Assembly: GCA_030740135.1 (NCBI GenBank)
Contig: JASLXW010000110.1
Coordinates: 1 to 10,143 of the forward strand
Direction: 5' to 3'
From: Nitrospinota bacterium
Lineage (GTDB): Bacteria > UBA8248 > JACPRG01
DNA length: 10,143 nt
The position numbers and the translations under genes were made by a program. Below, one piece after another: positions 1-6,220 of this stretch (positions within the stretch are counted from its first letter, which is position 1; each line of letters starts with the position of its first letter). A model generated the notes under the pieces. The model did no database searches. It was not told the DNA's origin and saw nothing but the letters and a program-made list of their open reading frames with translations.

Positions 1-80
1 GATCGACGTTCCGCTGGACGGCTGAACGGAATACTTCACCGCGGGATCGGACAAACCGGATGAAACAGACGCGCCCATGA
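1..80 (+). other. Window edge; possible 3' end of an upstream gene
   Basis: This stretch precedes the membrane protein gene. Two plus-strand frames could be the tail of a gene that starts outside the window. One ends in IDVPLDG at a TGA at 23-25 and has GC-rich third positions. The other ends at a TGA at 78-80 that overlaps the next start codon as ATGA, the pattern of translational coupling. The fragments are too short to choose between, and neither is recognisable. No clear promoter or Shine-Dalgarno site is visible here, which mildly favours coupling to an upstream gene. Confidence 0.25.
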
Positions 81-1585
81 GAAACACATCAAGCCATCTC
101 GCAAACCCGCGGATTGCCGGCAGGCCATTCCCAGGACCGTTCGCGCCGGCGCTGACATCCGCCCTTGCGTTGCTCTTCGCCTTCCCGACGCCGCTCCACG
201 CGCACGGTATTCAGGAGGTCCGGTATTCGCCCCCCATACCGGGCTGGCTCTTCCTGATCGGCGGGGGCCTCGTCGTCGCCCTCTCCTTCGTCTTCATCAC
301 CCTTCGCCCGGACCGCAAGGCGGACTCGCCCGGCTACAGCCGCCGGGAAATCCCCCTCGGACGGGGCGTCCGGTCCTTGGGACGCCTGCTCTCGAGGGTC
401 GGGCTTCTCCTGGCCGCTCTCGTCTTGGCCGGCGGATTCGTCGGCGACACGCGGTCCGAGGACTCGCTCCCGCCCGTTCTGGTCTGGACCGGCTGGTGGA
501 TGGGGCTGACGTGGCTGACGCTGATCATCGGTAACGCCTGGCCCGCGCTCGATCCGTGGAACACAGTGCGCCGCGTCTTTGGACGATGGATGCGCCGCCC
601 CTTGTCCCTGGGCCTCCCCTACCCCGCCTGTCTGTCGGCCTGGCCGGCGGTGTTTCTGCTCCTCGGGTTCATCTGGTTCGAGCTGGGCTGGTTTCAGGCC
701 CAGGGCGCCGGCGGCGTCGTCAACTATTTCCTGCTCTTCACGGCCTGGCTCTGGGCGGGGATGGCTGTCTTCGATTCCGAAAGCTGGTGGGAGAACGCCA
801 ACCCGTATATGCGATTCTTTCGGGTCCTGGGCAGGTTCAGTCCGCTGGAAAAATGCGGGGACCGCATCGAAGTTCGTGTACCGGGAACGGCCCTTCAGGC
901 AAGTCGGCTGGGAAACCCCTCGGAGGCGGTTTTCGTCATCGTCGTCCTGTTCGCGGTGACATTCGACGGCTTTGTCGCGACCCCGGAATGGTGGGTCGTC
1001 CTTCGGCGGATGATGCTCAAGACCTTCGAGATCCTACCCAGGGGCCTGGCGTTTCACGCCTCGTTCCTCTTTGCGATCCTGGCCGGGGCGGCCCTGTTCT
1101 CGGCCGGGTATTTCACGGTCTGCGGCGTCATGAGCAGGCTGTCGCGCGGCTCGCGGAGGACGGCGGAGATCGCCTGCGAGTTCGCCATGACCCTCATCCC
1201 GATTGCGGCGGCCTATCACATCGCCCACTTCATTCCCGCCGTCCCGGGCCGGGTGACCCGTCTCGCCCAGGCGGTCTCGGATCCCTACGGCTTGGGTTGG
1301 AACGTGTTCGGATGGCACGCGTTCAAATGGGACGTTCAATGGACCCCGGAAATCGCCGGGGTGATCTGGGTGATCCAGACAGCCCTCATCATCCTGGGCC
1401 ACATCGCCTCCATCTGGTCTTCCCACCGGAAGGCTTTGGCGATTTTCAAGGATAAATCAATGGCGGCGCGAGTCGAGCTACCCATGGCTATTCTGATGAT
1501 CGGCTATACGGTCATCAGCCTTTGGATCATCTCCAGACCCGTCCTGAACAATCCCCTGGTCCCGCTTCCGGGGATCACGCCCTAA
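77..1585 (+). CDS. Polytopic membrane protein, fenitrothion hydrolase (FedB)-like family
   Basis: The 502-residue product begins with a signal peptide (hydrophobic core about 22-38, likely cleavage after LHA at 40-42), which would leave His43 (HGIQEV) at the mature N terminus. About ten membrane segments follow, near 53-76, 104-122, 134-153, 184-203, 214-232, 283-300, 327-351, 366-386, 425-447 and 468-487. Notable motifs are GNAWPALDPW (152-161), TFDGF (295-299), YHIAHF (380-385), SDPYGLGWNVFG (401-412) and GHIASIWSSHRKALAIF (441-457). From memory, the last four match the actinobacterial and proteobacterial membrane proteins that pipelines call fenitrothion hydrolase. That name comes from one pesticide-degrading enzyme, and the natural role of the family is unclear. 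Histidines within the membrane at 381, 384, 442 and 450 could bind a metal (inference). The gene converges on the transporter operon and need not share its function. The ATG has no strong Shine-Dalgarno site but overlaps a possible upstream stop. Confidence 0.7.
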   Translation: MRNTSSHLANPRIAGRPFPGPFAPALTSALALLFAFPTPLHAHGIQEVRYSPPIPGWLFLIGGGLVVALSFVFITLRPDRKADSPGYSRREIPLGRGVRSLGRLLSRVGLLLAALVLAGGFVGDTRSEDSLPPVLVWTGWWMGLTWLTLIIGNAWPALDPWNTVRRVFGRWMRRPLSLGLPYPACLSAWPAVFLLLGFIWFELGWFQAQGAGGVVNYFLLFTAWLWAGMAVFDSESWWENANPYMRFFRVLGRFSPLEKCGDRIEVRVPGTALQASRLGNPSEAVFVIVVLFAVTFDGFVATPEWWVVLRRMMLKTFEILPRGLAFHASFLFAILAGAALFSAGYFTVCGVMSRLSRGSRRTAEIACEFAMTLIPIAAAYHIAHFIPAVPGRVTRLAQAVSDPYGLGWNVFGWHAFKWDVQWTPEIAGVIWVIQTALIILGHIASIWSSHRKALAIFKDKSMAARVELPMAILMIGYTVISLWIISRPVLNNPLVPLPGITP

Positions 1586-1820
1586 GGCTCAGTTCCGGAA
1601 ATTTGCGGACCCTTGTGGCCCCGGCCTGAGCGGAGCGAGCGCCGTCGAGCGCGCAGCACGCGGGCGTCTTTGGGTGGACGTCCCGCGATCCTGGTGGAGG
1701 GAGAGAGATCCCCTTCCTCAGGCCTTGATTGAGCGCACCCTTCCAAGAGGCGCCGGCGAACGGGGGAGGGAACCTCCCCCTCTCCCTTCCACCGTTCCTG
1801 TCTTTTCAATCAGTCTTCGG
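1586..1820. terminator. Convergent intergenic region with strong stem-loops (probable bidirectional termination)
   Basis: This 235-nt gap separates the 3' ends of the membrane protein gene and SBP2. It holds a 10-bp stem with one bulged T (1659-1668 with 1677-1687, loop TTTGGGTG). It also holds a perfect 8-bp stem GGGGGAGG/CCTCCCCC (1762-1769 with 1773-1780, loop GAA). A longer foldback pairs 1693-1705 with 1780-1793 with one bulged base, competing slightly with the inner stem. No hairpin has a proper U-tract on either strand, so termination may be Rho-assisted, or the structures may protect 3' ends. No gene is seen here. Confidence 0.5.
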
Positions 1821-3269
1821 CTATCTGCCTACAAACGAGTTGGTGTGCGGGGGCTGACCCGGATTCACATTCCCTTTTTGATGCAGCTTCAAGGCCCTCG
1901 CCTGAATCTTCTCCAGCCCCTGTTCCACCGTTTGACGGCCGGCGGCGGCTTCGGTGATCTGGATGGTGATCTCCTCCCGAAGCTGGATGTAATTCGAGAA
2001 CCCAGGGTCGATCCAGCCATGCTTCATCGAGATCAAGGCCGGCCCGTAAACCGGGTGCCCCTTAACAAACGGAATCTCCAGAGAGGACTTTCGCACGAGG
2101 AGTCCGTGTCCCGGCCCTTCGATCCACTTCTTCTGGATTCTCTTAGAGGCCAGCCACTGCATGAAGAGATAGGACGCCGCCCGGTTCTTGCTGTACTTGC
2201 TGATCACCAGCGGCTCGGCCTCTCCGAACCCGCCCGGGGGCATGTCCGCCTTCCGGGAGGGCAGCGGCGCGAAGCTGTATTCCCCGTCGGCCTTGGAAAA
2301 CTTGGGGTTGTCGAAGACGAAGGCAAACGACACGCTCCACTGAATGGCCTGGGCGATGTTTCTCTTCGTCATCAGGACAAACAGGTCGATGAAACCAGCC
2401 TCGGTGACGCCGGGAGGCGCGAATTTGCGCAGGCTCAGCCACCACTTCGTGGCGTCGGCGATCTTCTCCGTAGTGAACGTGGGTCTGCCCTCATTGTCGA
2501 AGACCGACGCACCCCAACCCTTCAGGATGTTGAACCACTCCCAAGACAGAGAGGGCTCCCGTTTGCCTACCACGCCGACGCCGTAGAAATTGTTCTTCAG
2601 GACTTTGCCCGCCAGCTTCTCGCCCTTTTTCCGGGTGAGGAACTCGGCGATGTCCCGGTACTGCTTGAACGTCCTGGCCGGGCCCAAGTTGTAGCCGTAC
2701 CTCTTCTTGAAGGCGGCCCGCTCCCCGGAGTGATTCATGAGGTCTTTGCGGAACCAGTAGACCATCTGGTAGTTGAACGTTGGAAGGCAGGCCCGTTTCC
2801 CACCGTTGAAAAGGCAGTAATCATCCCACAGGGGCTGGAGGAAATCGCCCGGATCCAGGTCCGGGTCCCGGAGCTTCGGGTCGTTCATGTACTTGTTGAT
2901 CCATTCTACGTGCCCGTTGCCCGCCCAGTCCTCGGCGCGGTTGTGGTGCATCATCACCAGGTCGAAGTAGCCGGTCCGCGAGTAGAGGTCGGCGTCTCCC
3001 TTCGCGTCCCACTCCGAGTGGGTGAATTTCTCCACCTTCACCTTGATCCCCGTTCGTGGCGTAAAGTCGTTCTTGATGAGCGGCAAAATGCCCCCCACGA
3101 CGGGGACGAAGGCCACGCCCACCTTGAGGGTCGCCCCCCGGTAGGGTTCGGCCGCCTCTTCCAGGGTCCATCCCCAAGAAGGACCGGCCAGGACCAGCCC
3201 CAGAAAAGCCGTCAAACCCCAAACGACCAGACCTCTCCGCACTCGAAACATCCTCTCTTGCCCCTTCAT
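1821..3269 (-). CDS. Periplasmic solute-binding protein SBP2 of a CUT1-type ABC importer
   Basis: The 482-residue extracellular solute-binding protein (family 1, MalE/UgpB-like) captures ligand in the periplasm for the permease pair. A Sec signal peptide spans about 1-33 (basic MKGQERMFRVRR, hydrophobic core 13-28, end near PSWG), with no lipobox cysteine. The start at 3269 follows a strong Shine-Dalgarno and gives a clean signal peptide. The same frame stays open to 3743, but only through the acetamidase gene. The mature protein aligns nearly end to end with SBP1 (6221-7651), by eye about two thirds identical. Shared blocks include EWDAKGDADLYSRTG (86-100), MHHNRAEDW (107-115), GFIDLFVLM and NPGQP near the C terminus. 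The only two cysteines, Cys152 and Cys161, also occur in SBP1 and probably form a disulfide. It is the last gene of the operon, 101 nt after the amidase. The ligand is unknown; relatives bind sugars, glycerol or glycerol phosphodiesters. Confidence 0.9.
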   Translation of the reverse strand: MKGQERMFRVRRGLVVWGLTAFLGLVLAGPSWGWTLEEAAEPYRGATLKVGVAFVPVVGGILPLIKNDFTPRTGIKVKVEKFTHSEWDAKGDADLYSRTGYFDLVMMHHNRAEDWAGNGHVEWINKYMNDPKLRDPDLDPGDFLQPLWDDYCLFNGGKRACLPTFNYQMVYWFRKDLMNHSGERAAFKKRYGYNLGPARTFKQYRDIAEFLTRKKGEKLAGKVLKNNFYGVGVVGKREPSLSWEWFNILKGWGASVFDNEGRPTFTTEKIADATKWWLSLRKFAPPGVTEAGFIDLFVLMTKRNIAQAIQWSVSFAFVFDNPKFSKADGEYSFAPLPSRKADMPPGGFGEAEPLVISKYSKNRAASYLFMQWLASKRIQKKWIEGPGHGLLVRKSSLEIPFVKGHPVYGPALISMKHGWIDPGFSNYIQLREEITIQITEAAAGRQTVEQGLEKIQARALKLHQKGNVNPGQPPHTNSFVGR

Positions 3270-3274
3270 CCTCA

Positions 3275-3282
3275 CCCCCTCC
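3275..3282 (-). promoter_or_regulatory. Shine-Dalgarno of SBP2
   Basis: On the minus strand GGAGGGGG lies 5-8 nt before the ATG at 3269. It fixes the start of SBP2 against the open frame that runs 158 codons further upstream. Confidence 0.75.
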
Positions 3283-3289
3283 TCAATGA

Positions 3290-3321
3290 GCGGAGCTCCG
3301 CCGCCGCCTCGAACGCGGCGG
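3290..3321 (-). other. Stem-loop between the amidase and SBP2 genes
   Basis: Arms 3301-3307 (CCGCCGC) and 3315-3321 (GCGGCGG) form a perfect 7-bp GC stem with a 7-nt loop. The adjoining 12-nt palindrome GCGGAGCTCCGC (3290-3301) can form a competing small hairpin just before the SBP2 Shine-Dalgarno. There is no U-tract, so a terminator is unlikely. A role in mRNA processing, stability or ribosome access is possible. The rest of the 3270-3370 gap shows no gene. Confidence 0.4.
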
Positions 3322-3370
3322 GCACTCAAGTGTGAAAACCGATCCCGATCCTTCGAGCGCTGAACGGGTC

Positions 3371-4312
3371 TTACGACGGCAGAACCGCCTTGTCCAACAT
3401 GGCGTGGATGCCTTTGTTGCCGTCCACAAGCTGGGTGACCCGAAGGTCCGCCGCGAGGCTGCAAAGGATGTAGGCGTCCTCGGGCGACAGCCCCGCGACC
3501 TCGCCCAAGAGGGCGATCATCTCCCGCAGGGCCTGCTTGGCCGCGTCGTCCAGATCCTCGTTCATCCCCATCGTGATGTAGTGGGTGGGCGATTCGGCGC
3601 GCGGGAATTTCAGGGAAAGGTCTTTGCGGACGATCAGCTCGAACGTCCCCGACAGGCTTGCCTCGATGGCCGTCAGGCAAACTTCCCCGTCCCCCTGAAC
3701 AGCGTGGCCGTCCCCCGCCGAGAACAGAGCCCCCTCGTTCCAAACGGGCAGGTACAGGGTCGTCCCCGCCACAAGCTCCTTGTTGTCCATGTTCCCCCCG
3801 AACTCCCTAGGCGTCGACGAGGGGATCCGGCCGTAAGCGGCCGGCGGCGCGACGCCCATGATGCCAAAGAAGGGGCTGAGCGGAAGCATCCCCCCCCAGG
3901 GGGGCCGAGCGGTCATGGCCTTACGATCGAGGGGGATGTGGACCCGCCGGACGAGCGGAAAATCCTCGGGCAGCGTCCCTAGCAGGGGTAGAATGATGTT
4001 CCAGCCCCAGTCCTCACGTAACGTGCAGTCGAGGATCCGAACCTCGAGTGTGTCGCCCGGCTCGGCGCCGTTCACCCAAACGGGTCCCGTCATGAAGTGA
4101 GGACCGATGCCGCGCTCGGCCCTCGCGTGAATCTCCAGTAGCTCCGGAAGGACGTCGAACCCCTCGGGCGGCAGGTCGTCGGGCTCGGCCGTGACGGTGT
4201 GAATCGTGACCCGATCGCCCGAATCCACCTTGAGAGCCGGGGGCACCGACGCGTCAAAATATCCCCAGTGAACCGTTTCGGGCGAAGCGTGAAGCTCGTG
4301 TTGTGCGACCAT
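3371..4312 (-). CDS. Acetamidase/formamidase family hydrolase (FmdA/AmdA family)
   Basis: This 313-residue enzyme belongs to the acetamidase/formamidase family, whose members hydrolyse short-chain amides to ammonia and the carboxylate. Its length fits the short form (about 300-320 residues). Family blocks in order are GPHFMTGPVWVNGAEPGD (70-87), the DWGWN segment (101-105), GVAPP (153-157), REFGGNMDNKEL (169-180), the diagnostic FSAGDGHAVQGDGEV (197-211) with the conserved His/Asp/Glu cluster, and ADLRVTQLVDG (288-298). There is no signal peptide, so it should act in the cytoplasm. A strong Shine-Dalgarno overlaps the permease 2 stop codon, leaving a 9-nt gap and implying translational coupling. 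Sitting inside the transporter operon suggests that it acts on an imported solute or one of its products (inference). The precise amide cannot be read from sequence. All expected motifs are present and no frameshift is seen. Confidence 0.93.
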   Translation of the reverse strand: MVAQHELHASPETVHWGYFDASVPPALKVDSGDRVTIHTVTAEPDDLPPEGFDVLPELLEIHARAERGIGPHFMTGPVWVNGAEPGDTLEVRILDCTLREDWGWNIILPLLGTLPEDFPLVRRVHIPLDRKAMTARPPWGGMLPLSPFFGIMGVAPPAAYGRIPSSTPREFGGNMDNKELVAGTTLYLPVWNEGALFSAGDGHAVQGDGEVCLTAIEASLSGTFELIVRKDLSLKFPRAESPTHYITMGMNEDLDDAAKQALREMIALLGEVAGLSPEDAYILCSLAADLRVTQLVDGNKGIHAMLDKAVLPS

Positions 4313-4316
4313 GGCT

Positions 4317-4322
4317 CCCTCC
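4317..4322 (-). promoter_or_regulatory. Shine-Dalgarno of the amidase gene, overlapping the permease 2 stop
   Basis: GGAGGG on the minus strand lies 4 nt before the ATG at 4312. It shares its first G with the TAG stop of permease 2 (4322-4324), so termination on permease 2 probably feeds initiation of the amidase. Confidence 0.75.
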
Positions 4323-5182
4323 TATCCTTTGACGGCCCCCATCGTCAGTCCACGGACAATATGCTTTTGGACGCAAAAGATCAGGACCAGAATCGGGAGG
4401 ATGACAACGGACCCGATGGCGGCGATCACCCCCCATTCAACGCCACGCTGGTTGATCAGGGCCGGGATCACGACCGGAAGGGTCTTCACGTCGCCTCCTC
4501 CCAGAATCAGGGCGTAGAGAAACTCGTTCCACGAGAAGATAAAACAGAAGATGCCGGCCGAAATGATCCCCGAGCGGGCCAGGGGCAGGGTCACCCGGGT
4601 GAAGGCCTGCCACCGGGTGTAGCCGTCGATCATCGAGCTTTCTTCCAGCTCGATGGGGACGTCTTTGAAAAAACCGCGGAGGACCCAGATGTAAAAGGAC
4701 AGGTTGAACGTCAGGTGGGCCAGGACGATGACGGTGTACGTGTTCAGAAGCCGCAGGTTCGCGAACATCAGGTAGAAAGGGATGGCCAGGGAGATGGCCG
4801 GGGCCATCCGGGTGGACAGGATGTACATGAAGATGTCGTCGCTGCGCCAGATCCGGAACCGGGCGAAGCTGTACGCCGCCGGGGTCCCGATGACAATGAC
4901 CAGCAGGGTGGTGGAGACCGACACGATGATCGAATTGAGGAAGTTCGCGCCGAATCCCTTCTCGGTGAAGGCGTCCCAATAATGGTCCGTGATGGGCGAG
5001 AAAACCCAGACCGTGGGCGTGGAGTACATGATGTTGTCCGGCTTCACACTGCTGACGAGCATCCAGATGTAGGGGAAGAGCGAGTTCGCGACCACCAGAC
5101 AGATCAGCACGCCCAGCACCCAGTTCTGGAGCCGGCTCGATCCGCCCGATAAGCCCGATGAGCTTCCGGCCGTCTGCACCAA
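4322..5182 (-). CDS. ABC importer inner-membrane permease 2 (MalG/UgpE-like, CUT1)
   Basis: The 286-residue product is one half of the membrane channel of the CUT1 importer. Six membrane segments lie near 21-42, 84-104, 117-139, 149-169, 203-225 and 252-273. The EAA loop that docks on the ATPase is at about 178-201: ELEESSMIDG, then TLPLA with Leu199-Pro200. Serines replace the usual alanine pair, and the invariant Gly187 is kept. The short Ser/Gly-rich N terminus (6-16) is typical of MalG-type subunits. The first available start codon is TTG at 5182, with GTG at 5179 directly after it. AAGGGGG lies 7 nt before the TTG, so TTG is preferred, though GTG cannot be excluded. No in-frame ATG occurs before the first membrane segment. 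It follows permease 1 by 15 nt. Confidence 0.92.
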   Translation of the reverse strand: MVQTAGSSSGLSGGSSRLQNWVLGVLICLVVANSLFPYIWMLVSSVKPDNIMYSTPTVWVFSPITDHYWDAFTEKGFGANFLNSIIVSVSTTLLVIVIGTPAAYSFARFRIWRSDDIFMYILSTRMAPAISLAIPFYLMFANLRLLNTYTVIVLAHLTFNLSFYIWVLRGFFKDVPIELEESSMIDGYTRWQAFTRVTLPLARSGIISAGIFCFIFSWNEFLYALILGGGDVKTLPVVIPALINQRGVEWGVIAAIGSVVILPILVLIFCVQKHIVRGLTMGAVKG

Positions 5183-5189
5183 GGAACAA

Positions 5190-5196
5190 CCCCCTT
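5190..5196 (-). promoter_or_regulatory. Shine-Dalgarno of permease 2 (non-ATG start)
   Basis: AAGGGGG on the minus strand, directly after the TAA of permease 1, is 7 nt from a TTG codon and 10 nt from the following GTG. This supports a start at the TTG. Confidence 0.6.
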
Positions 5197-5197
5197 C

Positions 5198-6127
5198 TTA
5201 GAACACCTTGTACCGCTTCTGCAAAATGGTGAACAGGATTCCGAAAACGATGAAGAAAAGCAGGAAGACGACCACCGCGAGCGCGGCGCTTTCCCCCAGC
5301 TTCCAGTACTCGAAATTAAACCGGTATGCGAAGAGCGAAATGGATTCCGTCGAGACGCCCGGCCCTCCCTTCGTGAGGATGTAGATCGTGTCGAAGATCT
5401 TGAAGGCGTCGATGAGGCGGATGAGCAGCATCACCAGGATGAACGGGCTCAGCATCGGCAGGGTGAGGTGCCGGAAGATCTGCCACGCCGACGCCCCGTC
5501 CACCGCCGCCGCCTCGTACGGCCTTTGCGGCAGCCCCCCGAGGCCGGCCAGAAACACCAGGAACATGAAAGGCGTCCACTCCCACACGTCGATGCCGATG
5601 ATGGCCGTCAACGCCCACCCCGCCCCGCCGAAAATGGATGTCTCTGCAAAGAGACCGATCTTGTGAAAGATGTTGTAGGTCAGGAACCCCCAGGGGGTGG
5701 CCAGCAGGATCTTCCACATGACGGCGATGGCGATGGGCGCCAGAACCGTCGGGATGATCGTCACCGTAACGGCCAACCGCTTCAAGGGAAAGTTGCGGTT
5801 GAACAGGTACGCGATCCCAAAACCCAGAACGAGCTCGATCGGCACGGAGGTGAGGACAATGAATGCCGTCGTCTTGAGCGAGGTCAGGAAGACCGGCTCG
5901 GAGAACAGGTTCCGATAATTTTCGAAGCCTGTGAACTCTCCCGCGGTCCCGAGCTTGCGGAAATCGAGCTTCCGAAAACTGAGGATGATCATGTACACGA
6001 AGGGGTACATCCCGACCAGGAGTAGCGCAAGAAGGCTTGGGGAAAGAAGGGTGTACGGATAGACCCCACGTTTGAAGCGCGTCATCCTTCCGTTCATCGG
6101 TTTCAAGGATTCAGCCTCACCTGCCAT
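5198..6127 (-). CDS. ABC importer inner-membrane permease 1 (MalF/UgpA-like, CUT1)
   Basis: The 309-residue product is the other half of the channel. Six membrane segments lie near 25-50, 84-109, 117-142, 170-194, 226-246 and 282-305. The EAA motif at 204-226 is canonical: YEAAAVDGASAW then LTLPML, with Glu205, Ala206, Gly211 and Pro224. It lacks the long periplasmic insert and extra N-terminal helices of enterobacterial MalF, so its architecture is closer to UgpA. AAGG sits 8 nt or so before the ATG at 6127. An internal ATG at residue 15 also has a GGAAGG before it, so the N-terminal 14 residues are less certain. It lies 93 nt after SBP1, with a strong hairpin in the gap, and 15 nt before permease 2. 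Confidence 0.93.
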   Translation of the reverse strand: MAGEAESLKPMNGRMTRFKRGVYPYTLLSPSLLALLLVGMYPFVYMIILSFRKLDFRKLGTAGEFTGFENYRNLFSEPVFLTSLKTTAFIVLTSVPIELVLGFGIAYLFNRNFPLKRLAVTVTIIPTVLAPIAIAVMWKILLATPWGFLTYNIFHKIGLFAETSIFGGAGWALTAIIGIDVWEWTPFMFLVFLAGLGGLPQRPYEAAAVDGASAWQIFRHLTLPMLSPFILVMLLIRLIDAFKIFDTIYILTKGGPGVSTESISLFAYRFNFEYWKLGESAALAVVVFLLFFIVFGILFTILQKRYKVF

Positions 6128-6152
6128 TCAAGCCGCCTTGTTATGATGAAAT

Positions 6153-6184
6153 GGGAGAGAGGGAGGCGAAACCCCCTCTCTCCC
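6153..6184 (-). other. Strong stem-loop between SBP1 and permease 1
   Basis: Arms 6153-6163 (GGGAGAGAGGG) and 6174-6184 (CCCTCTCTCCC) are a perfect 11-bp inverted repeat. Two more G-C pairs are possible across a bulged A, closing a CGAAA loop. In the transcribed direction it is followed by ATTTCATCATAAC, a poor U-tract. It is more likely a 3' stabiliser or partial terminator of the SBP1 segment than a full stop. Similar hairpins after malE-type genes are known to raise binding protein over permease expression. Confidence 0.6.
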
Positions 6185-6220
6185 GCCCATGTTCAGCCTT
6201 CAACCGGAAAACACCTGCGC

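Noticed and set aside
556..1455. A 299-codon plus-strand frame inside the membrane protein gene
   Set aside because: It is a +1 shadow of the 77-1585 frame, with Arg/Gly/Pro-rich composition and no hydrophobic pattern, whereas the long frame has a signal peptide and coherent membrane helices.
1674..3335. A 553-codon open frame on the plus strand opposite SBP2
   Set aside because: It mirrors the SBP2 coding sequence, is rich in Arg/Pro/Gly as expected for antisense high-GC frames, has no family-like motifs, and overlaps a well-supported gene.
3270..3743. N-terminal extension of SBP2 giving a 640-residue protein
   Set aside because: The extension is an out-of-frame read of the acetamidase 3' region and would bury the signal peptide. 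A strong Shine-Dalgarno marks the start at 3269.
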